Shown: piece by piece, positions 1 to 6,068 of the stretch
Numbering within the stretch: the first letter of the stretch is position 1
Layout of the letters: each line of letters starts with the position of its first letter
DNA from: Clostridia bacterium
GTDB taxonomy: Bacteria; Bacillota_A; Clostridia; Christensenellales; Aristaeellaceae
Direction: 5' to 3'
Assembly: GCA_017412025.1 (NCBI GenBank)
Contig: JAFQOY010000052.1
Coordinates: 1-10,625 of the forward strand
Length of the DNA stretch: 10,625 nucleotides
Notes under the pieces: generated by a model
Told to the model about the DNA's origin: nothing
Database searches by the model: none
What the model saw: the letters and a program-made list of their open reading frames with translations, nothing else
Made by a program: the position numbers and the translations under genes

Positions 1-1
1 C

Positions 2-145
2 GTGCCGCCGGACGAGGTGATCATGGCGATGAAGGAAGTCGGCGACAAGATGGACGTTTCCCTGCGCGAGACGGGTATGGGCGGCGTGGCCGCCACGCCG
101 TTTGGCCAGGCGGTCAATCAGAAGATGAGCGGCAGGAAAGACTGA
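2..145 (+). CDS. sdaAA: L-serine dehydratase (ammonia-lyase) alpha subunit, C-terminal end
   Basis: The gene enters from the left edge and only its last 47 codons are present. They read VPPDEVIMAMKEVGDKM, then SLRETGMGGVAATPFG, then QKMSGRKD and a TGA stop. The PPDEVI..M..VG and LRET..GG.A.TP.G pattern is characteristic of the C-terminus of the iron-sulfur L-serine dehydratase alpha chain. With the beta chain this enzyme deaminates L-serine to pyruvate and ammonia in the cytoplasm. The Fe-S cysteines and the beta subunit would lie outside the window. The PHP phosphatase gene starts 51 nt downstream on the same strand with no terminator between, so co-transcription is likely. The assignment rests on a short C-terminal stretch, but the motif is distinctive. 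Confidence 0.85.
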   Translation: MPPDEVIMAMKEVGDKMDVSLRETGMGGVAATPFGQAVNQKMSGRKD

Positions 146-157
146 AGGAAAGACTGA
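134..157 (+). repeat. 12-bp perfect tandem duplication across the sdaAA stop codon
   Basis: The 12-mer AGGAAAGACTGA occurs twice head to tail (134-145 and 146-157), followed by a third partial unit, AGGAAGGAC. The first unit contains the last sdaAA codons and its TGA stop; the second repeats the stop in the same frame. The duplication adds purine-rich, GGAAGG-like sequence between sdaAA and the next gene. It probably arose by replication slippage. Confidence 0.8.
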
Positions 158-196
158 AGGAAGGACAGCATAAGGACAATAAAGGAAGGATCAGTA

Positions 197-907
197 ATGA
201 AGCTTATCGCAGATATCCATACGCATACCATCGCCAGCGGGCATGCGTATGGCACCATCCGGGAAATGGCGCAGGCAGCAGCGCAGCAGAAGCTGAGCAT
301 TCTGGGCGTCAGCGAGCATGCGCCGGGCATTCCCGGCACGGTGCAGCCGATTTATTTCTGGAACCTGCACTGCGTGCCCAAAGAGCTGTATGGCGTACGG
401 TTGATTCACGGCAGCGAGATCAACGTGCTTGAAGGCGGAAAGCTCTCTTTAGAGGAACGCTATATCGACCGGCTGGATTACGCCATTGCGGGCATACATT
501 CGCTGTGCTATACCGTTTCGGACAGGATGACAAACACGAAAAACATCATCGGCTGCATGGAGGCTCACCGCAAGGTGCGCTTCATCTCCCATCCGGACGA
601 TGACCGCTGTCCGCTCGATTATGAGATGCTGGTCAAGGGCGCAAGGGACAATCATGTTGCGCTTGAGGTGAACAACAGTTCTCTTACGCCGGGCAACAGC
701 CGCCTGAATGCGGATAAAAACTACAGGATGATGCTTGAATACTGCGAAAAGTACCGTGTGCCGGTGATCGTCAACACCGACGCGCACGATCCGAGCGCCG
801 TCGGGCGTTTTGACGCGGCGCTTTCGCTGATTCAGTCGCTTGGCTTTGACGAGGAGCTTGTGCTCAATACGGATGAAGAAAAGCTGCTTCGGTTTATTCT
901 TGTATAA
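197..907 (+). CDS. PHP-domain metal-dependent phosphatase (YcdX-like)
   Basis: This 236-residue protein is a complete single PHP domain, close in length to E. coli YcdX (about 245 residues). The expected trinuclear metal ligands are all visible: H8 and H10 (DIHTHT), H16, H41 (SEHAPG), E74 (GSEINV), H101 (IAGIHS), H132 (ISHPDDD), and D195 with H197 (NTDAHDPS). Such proteins bind three Zn/Mn ions and hydrolyse phosphate monoesters; the physiological substrate cannot be told from sequence. The ATG at 197 follows a GGAAGG ribosome binding site at 184-189 with 7-nt spacing. It follows sdaAA by 51 nt and is probably in its operon. A U-run hairpin ends 77 nt after the stop. A histidinol-phosphatase role is less likely because of the short length and YcdX-type ligand spacing. 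Confidence 0.88.
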   Translation: MKLIADIHTHTIASGHAYGTIREMAQAAAQQKLSILGVSEHAPGIPGTVQPIYFWNLHCVPKELYGVRLIHGSEINVLEGGKLSLEERYIDRLDYAIAGIHSLCYTVSDRMTNTKNIIGCMEAHRKVRFISHPDDDRCPLDYEMLVKGARDNHVALEVNNSSLTPGNSRLNADKNYRMMLEYCEKYRVPVIVNTDAHDPSAVGRFDAALSLIQSLGFDEELVLNTDEEKLLRFILV

Positions 908-911
908 GCAA

Positions 912-949
912 AGCCCCCGGCCTTAGATGGGTGTTCGTAAAACAGTTAA
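912..949 (+). repeat. Outer inverted repeat, copy A (38 bp)
   Basis: The segment consists of AGCCCCCGGCC (912-922), a 12-nt variable middle, and TCGTAAAACAGTTAA (935-949). The same two blocks in the same order and nearly the same spacing occur on the opposite strand at 2126-2088. Both copies lie just after the stop codon of a core gene and lead directly into a hairpin. The pair brackets the island holding the DUF559 and GNAT genes. Confidence 0.75.
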
Positions 950-984
950 TCCGACCTATGGTTACGAACATAGGCCGGATTTTT
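949..984 (+). terminator. Intrinsic terminator after the PHP phosphatase gene
   Basis: ATCCGACCTATG (949-960) pairs with CATAGGCCGGAT (969-980) with one A/C mismatch and an 8-nt loop, followed by a run of U (980-984). It lies 42 nt after the PHP stop codon. The loop sequence TTACGAAC (962-969) is also the perfect complement of GTTCGTAA at 933-940, so an alternative pairing that excludes this hairpin can be drawn. Confidence 0.75.
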
Positions 985-1004
985 GTGTTATGTATCGGTT
1001 TTGG

Positions 1005-1056
1005 AAAGGCTCCCTTGTGTAAAGGGAGCTGTCAGCGCAGCTGACTGAGGGATTGT
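1005..1056 (+). repeat. Left terminal repeat of the DUF559 element
   Basis: The repeat contains a hairpin CTCCCTT-gtgta-AAGGGAG, then the perfect hairpin GTCAGC-gca-GCTGAC, then TGAGGGATTGT. Its inner half is coding on the minus strand: the final residues of the DUF559 protein (SLSQLR) and its TGA stop at 1032-1034 are read from repeat sequence. Confidence 0.8.
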
Positions 1057-1400
1057 TTTACCGTAGCATCAATATACTCGCAAACTCCACGGAAGTTTCT
1101 GTTGACTTCGTTATTAGGAATACGAATAACGGTAAGGCCATAACCTTCCAGAAAAGCAGTTCGGTCTGCGTCTTTTTGAATTTCGTCCGCCTCATAGTGT
1201 TGAGATCCGTCCAATTCAATGATGAGCTGTGCTTCTGCACTGTAGAAATCAGCTATATATTTTCCAAGCACCTTTTGTCTAGAAAAACGGACAGGGTAGG
1301 AACGCAGGAAGTCATACCATAAGTGCCGTTCTTCTTTTGTCATTTCTTTTCGCAGTTGCTTTGCCAATGGAACCAACTGTTTATTGTGTTTTGATTGCAT
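1032..1400 (-). CDS. DUF559 family protein, Vsr-like PD-(D/E)xK nuclease fold
   Basis: This 122-residue protein has the typical length and layout of DUF559. A basic N-terminal part (KQLRKEMTKEERHLWYDFLR) is followed by the core RFSRQKVLGKYIADFYS (about 39-54) and LIIELDGSQHY (59-69), then a C-terminal FLEGYGLTVIRIPNNEV. D51, E62, D64 and H68 are candidate metal or catalytic residues of a Vsr-like nuclease fold. Function is not established for the family; a DNA-cleaving role is inference. I chose the ATG at 1400 because GGAGGG precedes it by 6 nt; that sequence belongs to the right terminal repeat. An upstream in-frame ATG at 1433 would add 11 residues translated from repeat sequence and has no clear ribosome site. 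The stop codon also lies in a repeat. Confidence 0.82.
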   Translation of the reverse strand: MQSKHNKQLVPLAKQLRKEMTKEERHLWYDFLRSYPVRFSRQKVLGKYIADFYSAEAQLIIELDGSQHYEADEIQKDADRTAFLEGYGLTVIRIPNNEVNRNFRGVCEYIDATVKQSLSQLR

Positions 1401-1401
1401 G

Positions 1402-1457
1402 ACAATCCCTCCGTCACGGCTTTGCCGTGCCACCTCCCTTTACACAAGGGAGGCTTT
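1402..1457 (-). repeat. Right terminal repeat of the DUF559 element
   Basis: Read on the minus strand this matches the left repeat, with the same CTCCCTT/AAGGGAG hairpin. The second hairpin is CACGGC-aaa-GCCGTG instead of GTCAGC-gca-GCTGAC: sequence differs, pairing is kept. It ends in GACGGAGGGATTGT directly before the DUF559 ATG and so provides that gene's ribosome binding site. Confidence 0.8.
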
Positions 1458-1481
1458 GGTGCGGTGCAAAACCGCGTGTGA

Positions 1482-1512
1482 CGCACTACACCGAACGGTG
1501 TATAGAAGTGCG
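1482..1512. repeat. Imperfect palindrome outside the right terminal repeat
   Basis: CGCACT (1482-1487) followed by ACACC pairs with GGTGT and, after a 5-nt bulge, AGTGCG (1507-1512). The apical loop is GAAC. It lies between the GNAT stop codon and the DUF559 element and has no U run, so it looks more like a repetitive palindrome or an outer part of the element than a terminator. Confidence 0.5.
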
Positions 1513-1544
1513 CCCTTAAAACTATTCGACAAATTGTAACTGTA

Positions 1545-1982
1545 TTATTCGATCCACTGAATAAATGCCGTTTTATCAGAACTGTTATATCCAGCATTGC
1601 AATAAAAATTTAGCGTATCTTTTTCCTTTGAACCTGTAAGCAGCATCATTTTATAACAGTTTTCTCTTAAAGCTATCTTTTTTGCGTAGTTTAAACATTC
1701 TGTTGCATACCTTTTTCCGCGATAGGCTGAATGAGTAACAACATTTTCGATGAATGCATACGGTCTAATGTTTCTTGTCAGATTTGGTATAATCACACAA
1801 ACACATGAAGAAACGATTTTCCCATCTATTTCTTTAACGATAATATGATGATTTTTATCTTCCATAATGACGTTCCATGTTTTTTTCAAATGCTCCGTCA
1901 TTTCTGGAACAGAAGTCTCATGTAAAAATAAATACAACTCCAAAAGTTCGTTTAATTCGGTTTCCTTTACTTCTCTGACCAT
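1545..1982 (-). CDS. GNAT family N-acetyltransferase
   Basis: This 145-residue protein has single-domain GNAT architecture. The N-terminal helices (MVREVKETELNELLELYLFL) precede strands IIVKEIDGKIVSSCVCVII. The acetyl-CoA binding motif is VVTHSAYRGKRYATECL (81-97, with the RGKRYA loop at 88-93). The C-terminal motif is LNFYCNAGY (124-132). It should transfer an acetyl group from acetyl-CoA to a small molecule or protein amine; the substrate is unknown. The ATG at 1982 is preceded by GGAGAGGG at a good distance; an upstream in-frame start at 2012 would add 10 residues without a clear ribosome site. The gene is markedly AT-richer than the exporter and phosphatase genes around it and sits inside the repeat-framed island, which fits acquisition from another source. 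Confidence 0.85.
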   Translation of the reverse strand: MVREVKETELNELLELYLFLHETSVPEMTEHLKKTWNVIMEDKNHHIIVKEIDGKIVSSCVCVIIPNLTRNIRPYAFIENVVTHSAYRGKRYATECLNYAKKIALRENCYKMMLLTGSKEKDTLNFYCNAGYNSSDKTAFIQWIE

Positions 1983-2025
1983 TGAACCCTCTCCATCAAA
2001 TTCAAGTTGCAAACTGCTTGATTAC

Positions 2026-2054
2026 ATACTATCATGCCAAGGGGAAATATACAA
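2026..2054 (-). promoter_or_regulatory. Candidate promoter of the GNAT gene
   Basis: On the minus strand TTGTAT (2054-2049) and TAGTAT (2031-2026) are separated by 17 bp and lie about 45 nt upstream of the GNAT start. The -35 box overlaps the tail of the upstream terminator-like hairpin. Both boxes are partial matches only. Confidence 0.4.
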
Positions 2055-2089
2055 GAACATCCACAACAGATCAACCTGTTGTGGATGTT
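2045..2089 (-). terminator. Terminator-like hairpin after the exporter operon
   Basis: AACATCCACAACAG (2056-2069) and CTGTTGTGGATGTT (2076-2089) form a perfect 14-bp stem with a 6-nt loop. Read on the minus strand it lies 53 nt after the exporter stop codon and is followed by a U-rich but interrupted tail (CTTGTATATTT). It is therefore a probable, not ideal, terminator for the exporter operon. Confidence 0.6.
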
Positions 2090-2126
2090 AACTGTTTTAC
2101 GAGCACTCGCCCTTTGGCCGGGGGCT
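2088..2126 (-). repeat. Outer inverted repeat, copy B (39 bp)
   Basis: On the minus strand this reads AGCCCCCGGCC (2126-2116), a 13-nt variable middle, then TCGTAAAACAGTTAA (2102-2088), matching copy A at 912-949. It starts 16 nt after the exporter stop codon and its last bases form the foot of the 14-bp hairpin. Confidence 0.75.
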
Positions 2127-2142
2127 GCTGTATATGGCGCGA

Positions 2143-4053
2143 TTATGCAAAGTCTCCGGTGTAGAGCTGATAATACTTGCCCTTCTGCGCGATGAGCTCG
2201 TCGTGCGTGCCGCGCTCGATGATGCGGCCCTGTTCAAGCACCATGATGCAGTCGCTGTTTTTGACGGTGGAGAGCCTGTGCGCGATGACAAACGTCGTGC
2301 GTCCCTTCATCAGGGAATCCATGCCGGCCTGCACGAGGGATTCGGTTCTCGTGTCGATGGAGGAGGTCGCCTCATCAAGGATGAGCACGGGCGGATCGGC
2401 GACCGCCGCGCGCGCGATGGAGAGCAGCTGGCGCTGTCCCTGGGAGAGGTTTGCGCCGTCGCCGGTGAGCACCGTGCCGTATCCTTGGGGCAGACGGCTG
2501 ATGAAGCCGTGCGCGTTGGCGAGCTTCGCCGCAGCGATGCACTCTTCATCCGTCGCGTCAAGCCGTCCGTAACGGATATTCTCCATCACTGTGCCGGTAA
2601 ACAGGTGCGTATCCTGAAGGACGACGCCAAGCGAGCGGCGCAGATCGGCCTTTCTGATCTTGGTGATGTTGATGCCGTCGTAGCGGATCTTACCGTCCTG
2701 GATGTCGTAGAAGCGGTTGATCAGATTGGTGATGGTCGTCTTGCCTGCGCCGGTGGAGCCGACGAAGGCGATCTTCTGCCCCGGCGTGGCGTAGAGCCTG
2801 ACGTCGTGCAGCACCATCTTTTCATCCGTATAGCCAAAGTCCACGCCGTCCATGACGATATCGCCCTTCAGTTCCACATAGTCGGTCTTTCCGGTTTCCC
2901 TGTGCGTATGTTTCCATGCCCACAGTCCCGTGCGCTCGCTGCATTCGCTGAGCGTGCCGTCGCCGTTTCGCCTGGCGTTGACGAGCGTGACATAGCCTTC
3001 GTCCTTTTCCGGCTCCTCGTCAAGCAGCTCGAACACGCGCTCCGCGCCGGCAAGCGCCATGATGATGGAGTTGCTCTGCTGGGAAACCTGGTTGATCGGA
3101 TGATTGAAGCTCTTATTGAGGGAGAGGAAGGAGACCAGCGTGCCGACGGTCAGGCCCAGATAGCCGTTGGCGGCCAGCAATCCGCCTGCGATGGCGCAGA
3201 GCACATAGCTCAGGTTGCCGATGGCCATGTTGACCGGCATGATCGTGTTGGAGATGCTGTGCGCATTTTCGGCGCTTGAGCGGAGCTGATCGTTGAGCTT
3301 TTTGAATTCGCCGATCACCTCGTCCTCGTGGCAGAAGACCTTGACGACTTTCTGTCCGTCCATCATCTCTTCGATATAGCCGTTGACCGCGCCCAGATCC
3401 TGCTGCTGGCGCACGAAGAAGCCGCCTGCGCGGCCGATGCGCTTCATGGAGATCGTCAGCATCAGCGCGACCATCATCAGCGTGACGAGCGTCAGCGGCA
3501 CATCGAGGATGATCATGGAGGAGAGCACGCTGATGATCGTCACGACGCTTGACACGAGCTGCGTGAGGGACTGGGAGATCATCTGGCGCATGGTGTCAAT
3601 GTCGTTGGTGTATACGCTCATCACGTTGCCGTGCGCATGGGTGTCAAAATAGCGGATGGGCAGGCGTTCCATCTTTTCAAAGACCTTGGCGCGCAGGTTC
3701 AGCAGCGTGCCCTGGGTGACAAAGATCATCAGGAAGTTCTGCAGCCATGAGGCAAACGCGCCGATGGCATATACGCCGGCGATGCGCAGCATGGCGGAAA
3801 GAAGCGGCGCAAAGTCCGGATCCGGAGCGCCGGTCATCGGGATGATGTAATCATCAATCAGCGTCTGGGTGAAGAGCGTGCCGCGTACGCTGGCAAACGC
3901 GCTGATTACAATACAGACAAGTACGATCAGGTAGTGGAATTTGTATCGGCTCATCACCTCGCCGATGATGCGCTTCATCGTCTTTCCGGGATGTTTAGCG
4001 CCGGGCTTTCCTGCGTTTTTCATGCGTGCGCCGCCGGGACCGCCTCTCATCAT
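2143..4053 (-). CDS. Heterodimeric ABC exporter, subunit with the consensus catalytic Walker B (TM288-like)
   Basis: This 636-residue half-transporter has an N-terminal transmembrane domain (about residues 38-320, including YLIVLVCIVISAF and LTLVTLMMVALML) and a C-terminal ATPase domain. Walker A is GSTGAGKT (432-439), the Q-loop Q480, the signature LSQGQ (536-540), Walker B VLILDE with catalytic E561, and the switch H592. The signature deviates from LSGGQ. Together with the partner's degenerate Walker B this gives one active and one degenerate ATP site, as in TM287/TM288. An insertion at about 353-395 separates the two domains. The start overlaps the upstream gene's stop (ATGA), with GGGAGG just upstream, so translation is probably coupled. 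It likely exports drugs or lipids across the membrane; the substrate is not readable from sequence. Confidence 0.92.
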   Translation of the reverse strand: MMRGGPGGARMKNAGKPGAKHPGKTMKRIIGEVMSRYKFHYLIVLVCIVISAFASVRGTLFTQTLIDDYIIPMTGAPDPDFAPLLSAMLRIAGVYAIGAFASWLQNFLMIFVTQGTLLNLRAKVFEKMERLPIRYFDTHAHGNVMSVYTNDIDTMRQMISQSLTQLVSSVVTIISVLSSMIILDVPLTLVTLMMVALMLTISMKRIGRAGGFFVRQQQDLGAVNGYIEEMMDGQKVVKVFCHEDEVIGEFKKLNDQLRSSAENAHSISNTIMPVNMAIGNLSYVLCAIAGGLLAANGYLGLTVGTLVSFLSLNKSFNHPINQVSQQSNSIIMALAGAERVFELLDEEPEKDEGYVTLVNARRNGDGTLSECSERTGLWAWKHTHRETGKTDYVELKGDIVMDGVDFGYTDEKMVLHDVRLYATPGQKIAFVGSTGAGKTTITNLINRFYDIQDGKIRYDGINITKIRKADLRRSLGVVLQDTHLFTGTVMENIRYGRLDATDEECIAAAKLANAHGFISRLPQGYGTVLTGDGANLSQGQRQLLSIARAAVADPPVLILDEATSSIDTRTESLVQAGMDSLMKGRTTFVIAHRLSTVKNSDCIMVLEQGRIIERGTHDELIAQKGKYYQLYTGDFA

Positions 4054-5873
4054 ACGCGCTCACCTCCCTTTTGCTCATGGGCGTCCTTTTTCGCCTCTTC
4101 GTCAAAGTCGCCGCTGCCGTTTCCTGCCTGGCTGGCATATACCTCCTGATAGATGGCGTTGTGTTCAAGCAGGTTTGCCGGCGTGTCAAACGCGTCGACG
4201 CGGCCTTCGTCCATGACGATGATGCGGTCGGCGTCCTCGACGGAGGCGATGCGCTGGGCGATGATGATCTTTGTGGTTTCAGGCAGATAGGTTTTCAGCG
4301 CATTCCGGATTTTTGCGTCTGTCGCCGTGTCCACGGCGCTGGTGGAGTCATCGAGGATCAGCACCTTGGGCTTCCTGATGAGAGCGCGCGCGATGCACAG
4401 GCGCTGCTTCTGTCCGCCGGAAAGGTTTGTGCCGCCGCGCTCGATGCGGGTATTGTACTGCTCGGGCATGCGGCGGATGAATTCGTCCGCGCAGGCCAGG
4501 CGGCAGGCCTCCATGCACTGCTCCTCGGTCGCGTTTTCGTCGCCCCAGCGCAGGTTTTCAAGGATGGTGCCGGAGAAGAGCACGTTCTTCTGCAGCACGA
4601 CGGCGACCTCGCTGCGCAGCGTTTCGATATCGTAGCTGCGCACGTCCGCGCCGCCGACCCTGACGCTGCCGCCGTCCACATCGTACAGGCGGGAAATGAG
4701 GTTGACGAGGCTGGATTTGGAGGAGCCGGTGCCGCCGAGGACGCCGATGGTTTCCCCGGAGCGGATGTGCAGATTGACGTCGCTGAGCACGGGTTTTCCC
4801 GCCTCGTCGTCCGGCTTGTGATAGGAGAAAAACACGCTGTCAAAATCGATGGAACCGTCGCGCACGGATGTTTTTGCGTTTTCGGGCGATACGATATCCG
4901 CCTTCTCGTCAAGCACTTCGCCGATGCGCTGCGCTGCGGCCATGGACTGGGTGACCATGACGAAGATCATCGAGAGCATCATCAGGCTCATCAGGATGTT
5001 CATGACGTAAGAGAGCAGGCTGGTCAGCTGGCCGGTCGTCAGCCCTGTGCCGCCGACGATCATCTTCGCGCCGAACCAGCTGATGAGCAGAATGCACGTA
5101 TACACGCAGCCCTGCATGATCGGGGCGTTGAAGGAGACGATCTTTTCCGCAGAGACGGAGTTGCTGAACACGTCCTGAGCGGCGCGGGAGAACTTCTCGT
5201 TTTCATGCTTTTCGCGCACAAAGGCCTTCACCACGCGGATAGCGCCGACGTTTTCCTTGATCACGCTGTTGAGCGCGTCATATTTTTTAAACATCTGCTT
5301 GAAATAGCGCATGGCCATGGGCATGAGGATGCTCAGGGCGATGATCAGCACCGCCATCACGCCAAGGAAAATGACGGACAGCCTGGCGCTGATGGACAGG
5401 GCCATCACCAGCGCGACAATCAGCGTAATCGGCGCGCGGGTGCATACCTGCATCAGCATCTGGAACGCCATCTGAACATGATTGATGTCCGTGGTCAGGC
5501 GGGTGACAAGACCTGCGGTGGAGAATTTATCGATATTGGAAAAGGAAAAAGTCTGGATGTTTTCAAACATCGTTTCGCGCAGGTTGCAGGCGAAGCCCGT
5601 GCTGGCCTTTGCGCTGAAACGGCCGGCCATCACGCCGCAGAGCATGGCCAGCATGGCCATGACGGTCATAAGAAGGCCCGTGCGGATCACATGCCCCATA
5701 TCGCCTGCGGTGATGCCCTTGTCGATGATCGACGCGGTCAGGTAGGGAATCAGGATTTCCAGAATCACGCACAAAATCGTAAATACGGGGGAAAGAAGCG
5801 CATATTTGCTGTATTGCCCCACCTGCGGCGCAAGGCGTTTGACGACGCTGATTTTGCTCTGCTCTTTATTCAT
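4050..5873 (-). CDS. Heterodimeric ABC exporter, subunit with degenerate ATP site (TM287-like)
   Basis: This 607-residue half-transporter has about six membrane segments (residues 20-310) followed by an ATPase domain. Walker A reads GGTGSSKSS (about 380-388) and the signature is a perfect LSGGQ (484-488). Walker B is VLILDD, so the catalytic glutamate is aspartate (D509), and the switch histidine is Q540 (AQR in place of AHR). These are the hallmarks of the non-hydrolysing subunit in asymmetric bacterial exporters. The start at 5873 is chosen because GGAGG lies 6 nt upstream; a GTG at 5900 would add 9 residues. It is the first gene of the operon and overlaps the partner gene by 4 nt. A consensus promoter lies 67 nt upstream. 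The charged C-terminal tail (about 590-607) is likely flexible. Confidence 0.92.
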   Translation of the reverse strand: MNKEQSKISVVKRLAPQVGQYSKYALLSPVFTILCVILEILIPYLTASIIDKGITAGDMGHVIRTGLLMTVMAMLAMLCGVMAGRFSAKASTGFACNLRETMFENIQTFSFSNIDKFSTAGLVTRLTTDINHVQMAFQMLMQVCTRAPITLIVALVMALSISARLSVIFLGVMAVLIIALSILMPMAMRYFKQMFKKYDALNSVIKENVGAIRVVKAFVREKHENEKFSRAAQDVFSNSVSAEKIVSFNAPIMQGCVYTCILLISWFGAKMIVGGTGLTTGQLTSLLSYVMNILMSLMMLSMIFVMVTQSMAAAQRIGEVLDEKADIVSPENAKTSVRDGSIDFDSVFFSYHKPDDEAGKPVLSDVNLHIRSGETIGVLGGTGSSKSSLVNLISRLYDVDGGSVRVGGADVRSYDIETLRSEVAVVLQKNVLFSGTILENLRWGDENATEEQCMEACRLACADEFIRRMPEQYNTRIERGGTNLSGGQKQRLCIARALIRKPKVLILDDSTSAVDTATDAKIRNALKTYLPETTKIIIAQRIASVEDADRIIVMDEGRVDAFDTPANLLEHNAIYQEVYASQAGNGSGDFDEEAKKDAHEQKGGERV

Positions 5874-5939
5874 CGGTTTCCTCCACTTTATATTTTGCAC
5901 ATAAAACGTATTGCAGGCAATTGAACGGATGATTTCATT

Positions 5940-5968
5940 ATTATAGAAAAATAAAGAAGCGCTGTCAA
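5940..5968 (-). promoter_or_regulatory. Consensus promoter of the ABC exporter operon
   Basis: On the minus strand TTGACA (5968-5963) and TATAAT (5945-5940) are separated by exactly 17 bp, a perfect match to the housekeeping sigma consensus. The predicted leader is about 60 nt, with no terminator-like hairpin before the GGAGG at the exporter start. Confidence 0.88.
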
Positions 5969-5993
5969 TACATCCGCATACCGGTCAGTCTGC

Positions 5994-6022
5994 TTGACAA
6001 GGCATGATCGGCGTGATATGAT
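5994..6022 (+). promoter_or_regulatory. Promoter of the ABC-F leader and gene
   Basis: TTGACA (5994-5999) and TATGAT (6017-6022) are 17 bp apart on the plus strand. Its -35 box lies 25 bp from the -35 box of the divergent exporter promoter, so a regulator bound between them could affect both. Transcription would start near 6029, giving a leader of about 215 nt before the ABC-F ATG. Confidence 0.82.
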
Positions 6023-6056
6023 GGCGGCAGAAAGAACGAAGAGGTGAAACAAGACC

Positions 6057-6068
6057 ATGCGCATCTGA
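6057..6068 (+). CDS. Three-codon leader ORF (Met-Arg-Ile-stop) upstream of ABC-F
   Basis: ATGCGCATCTGA encodes only M-R-I. A GAGGTG ribosome binding site lies at 6041-6046, about 10 nt upstream. It sits roughly 28 nt into the predicted transcript, where leader peptides of ribosome-sensing attenuators are found. Its stop codon lies inside the segment (6064-6071) that can pair with the attenuator downstream. Very short leader ORFs are known ahead of antibiotic-induced ABC-F genes. A longer frame from a GTG at 6044 (61 residues) lacks a ribosome site and a protein-like composition. Translation is inferred, not shown. Confidence 0.55.
   Translation: MRI

Larger units (their letters stand above)
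996..1474. mobile_element. MITE-like element with inverted terminal repeats carrying a DUF559 gene
   Basis: Inverted repeats of about 52-56 bp (1005-1056 and 1402-1457) bracket one small gene. Each end has a CTCCCTT/AAGGGAG hairpin, then a second variable hairpin, then GAGGGATTGT facing inward. A shared CGGTTTTG block (996-1003 and, inverted, 1467-1474) may extend the ends outward. No transposase is encoded, so any movement would need a helper enzyme. No clear target-site duplication is visible, so the exact ends are uncertain. Repeats of this type are, to my knowledge, common in gut Clostridia; copy number in this genome cannot be judged here. Confidence 0.65.

Noticed and set aside
912..2126. 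A single bidirectional terminator (AGCCCCCGGCC...GGCCGGGGGCT) split by the island insertion
   Set aside because: The inverted similarity also includes the 15-bp block TCGTAAAACAGTTAA at similar spacing, each copy has its own hairpin next to it, and neither outer arm is followed by a good U run. Two copies of a repeat explain this better.
2134..3279. 381-residue plus-strand open frame antisense to the second exporter gene
   Set aside because: Same shadow effect; composition is not protein-like and the opposite strand encodes a complete ATPase domain.
5888..5902. Four-codon ORF (Met-Cys-Lys-Ile) in the exporter leader
   Set aside because: No Shine-Dalgarno sequence precedes it and no terminator hairpin follows, so there is no sign of attenuation on this side.
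4026..5924. 632-residue plus-strand open frame antisense to the exporter's first gene
   Set aside because: It is a shadow of the GC-rich exporter gene: histidine-, alanine- and aspartate-heavy, no recognisable domain, no ribosome binding site, and fully opposite a gene with intact ABC motifs.
5969..5993. Operator palindrome between the divergent -35 boxes
   Set aside because: Only the 6-bp ACCGGT core is symmetric and symmetry does not extend outward, so it is too weak to call.
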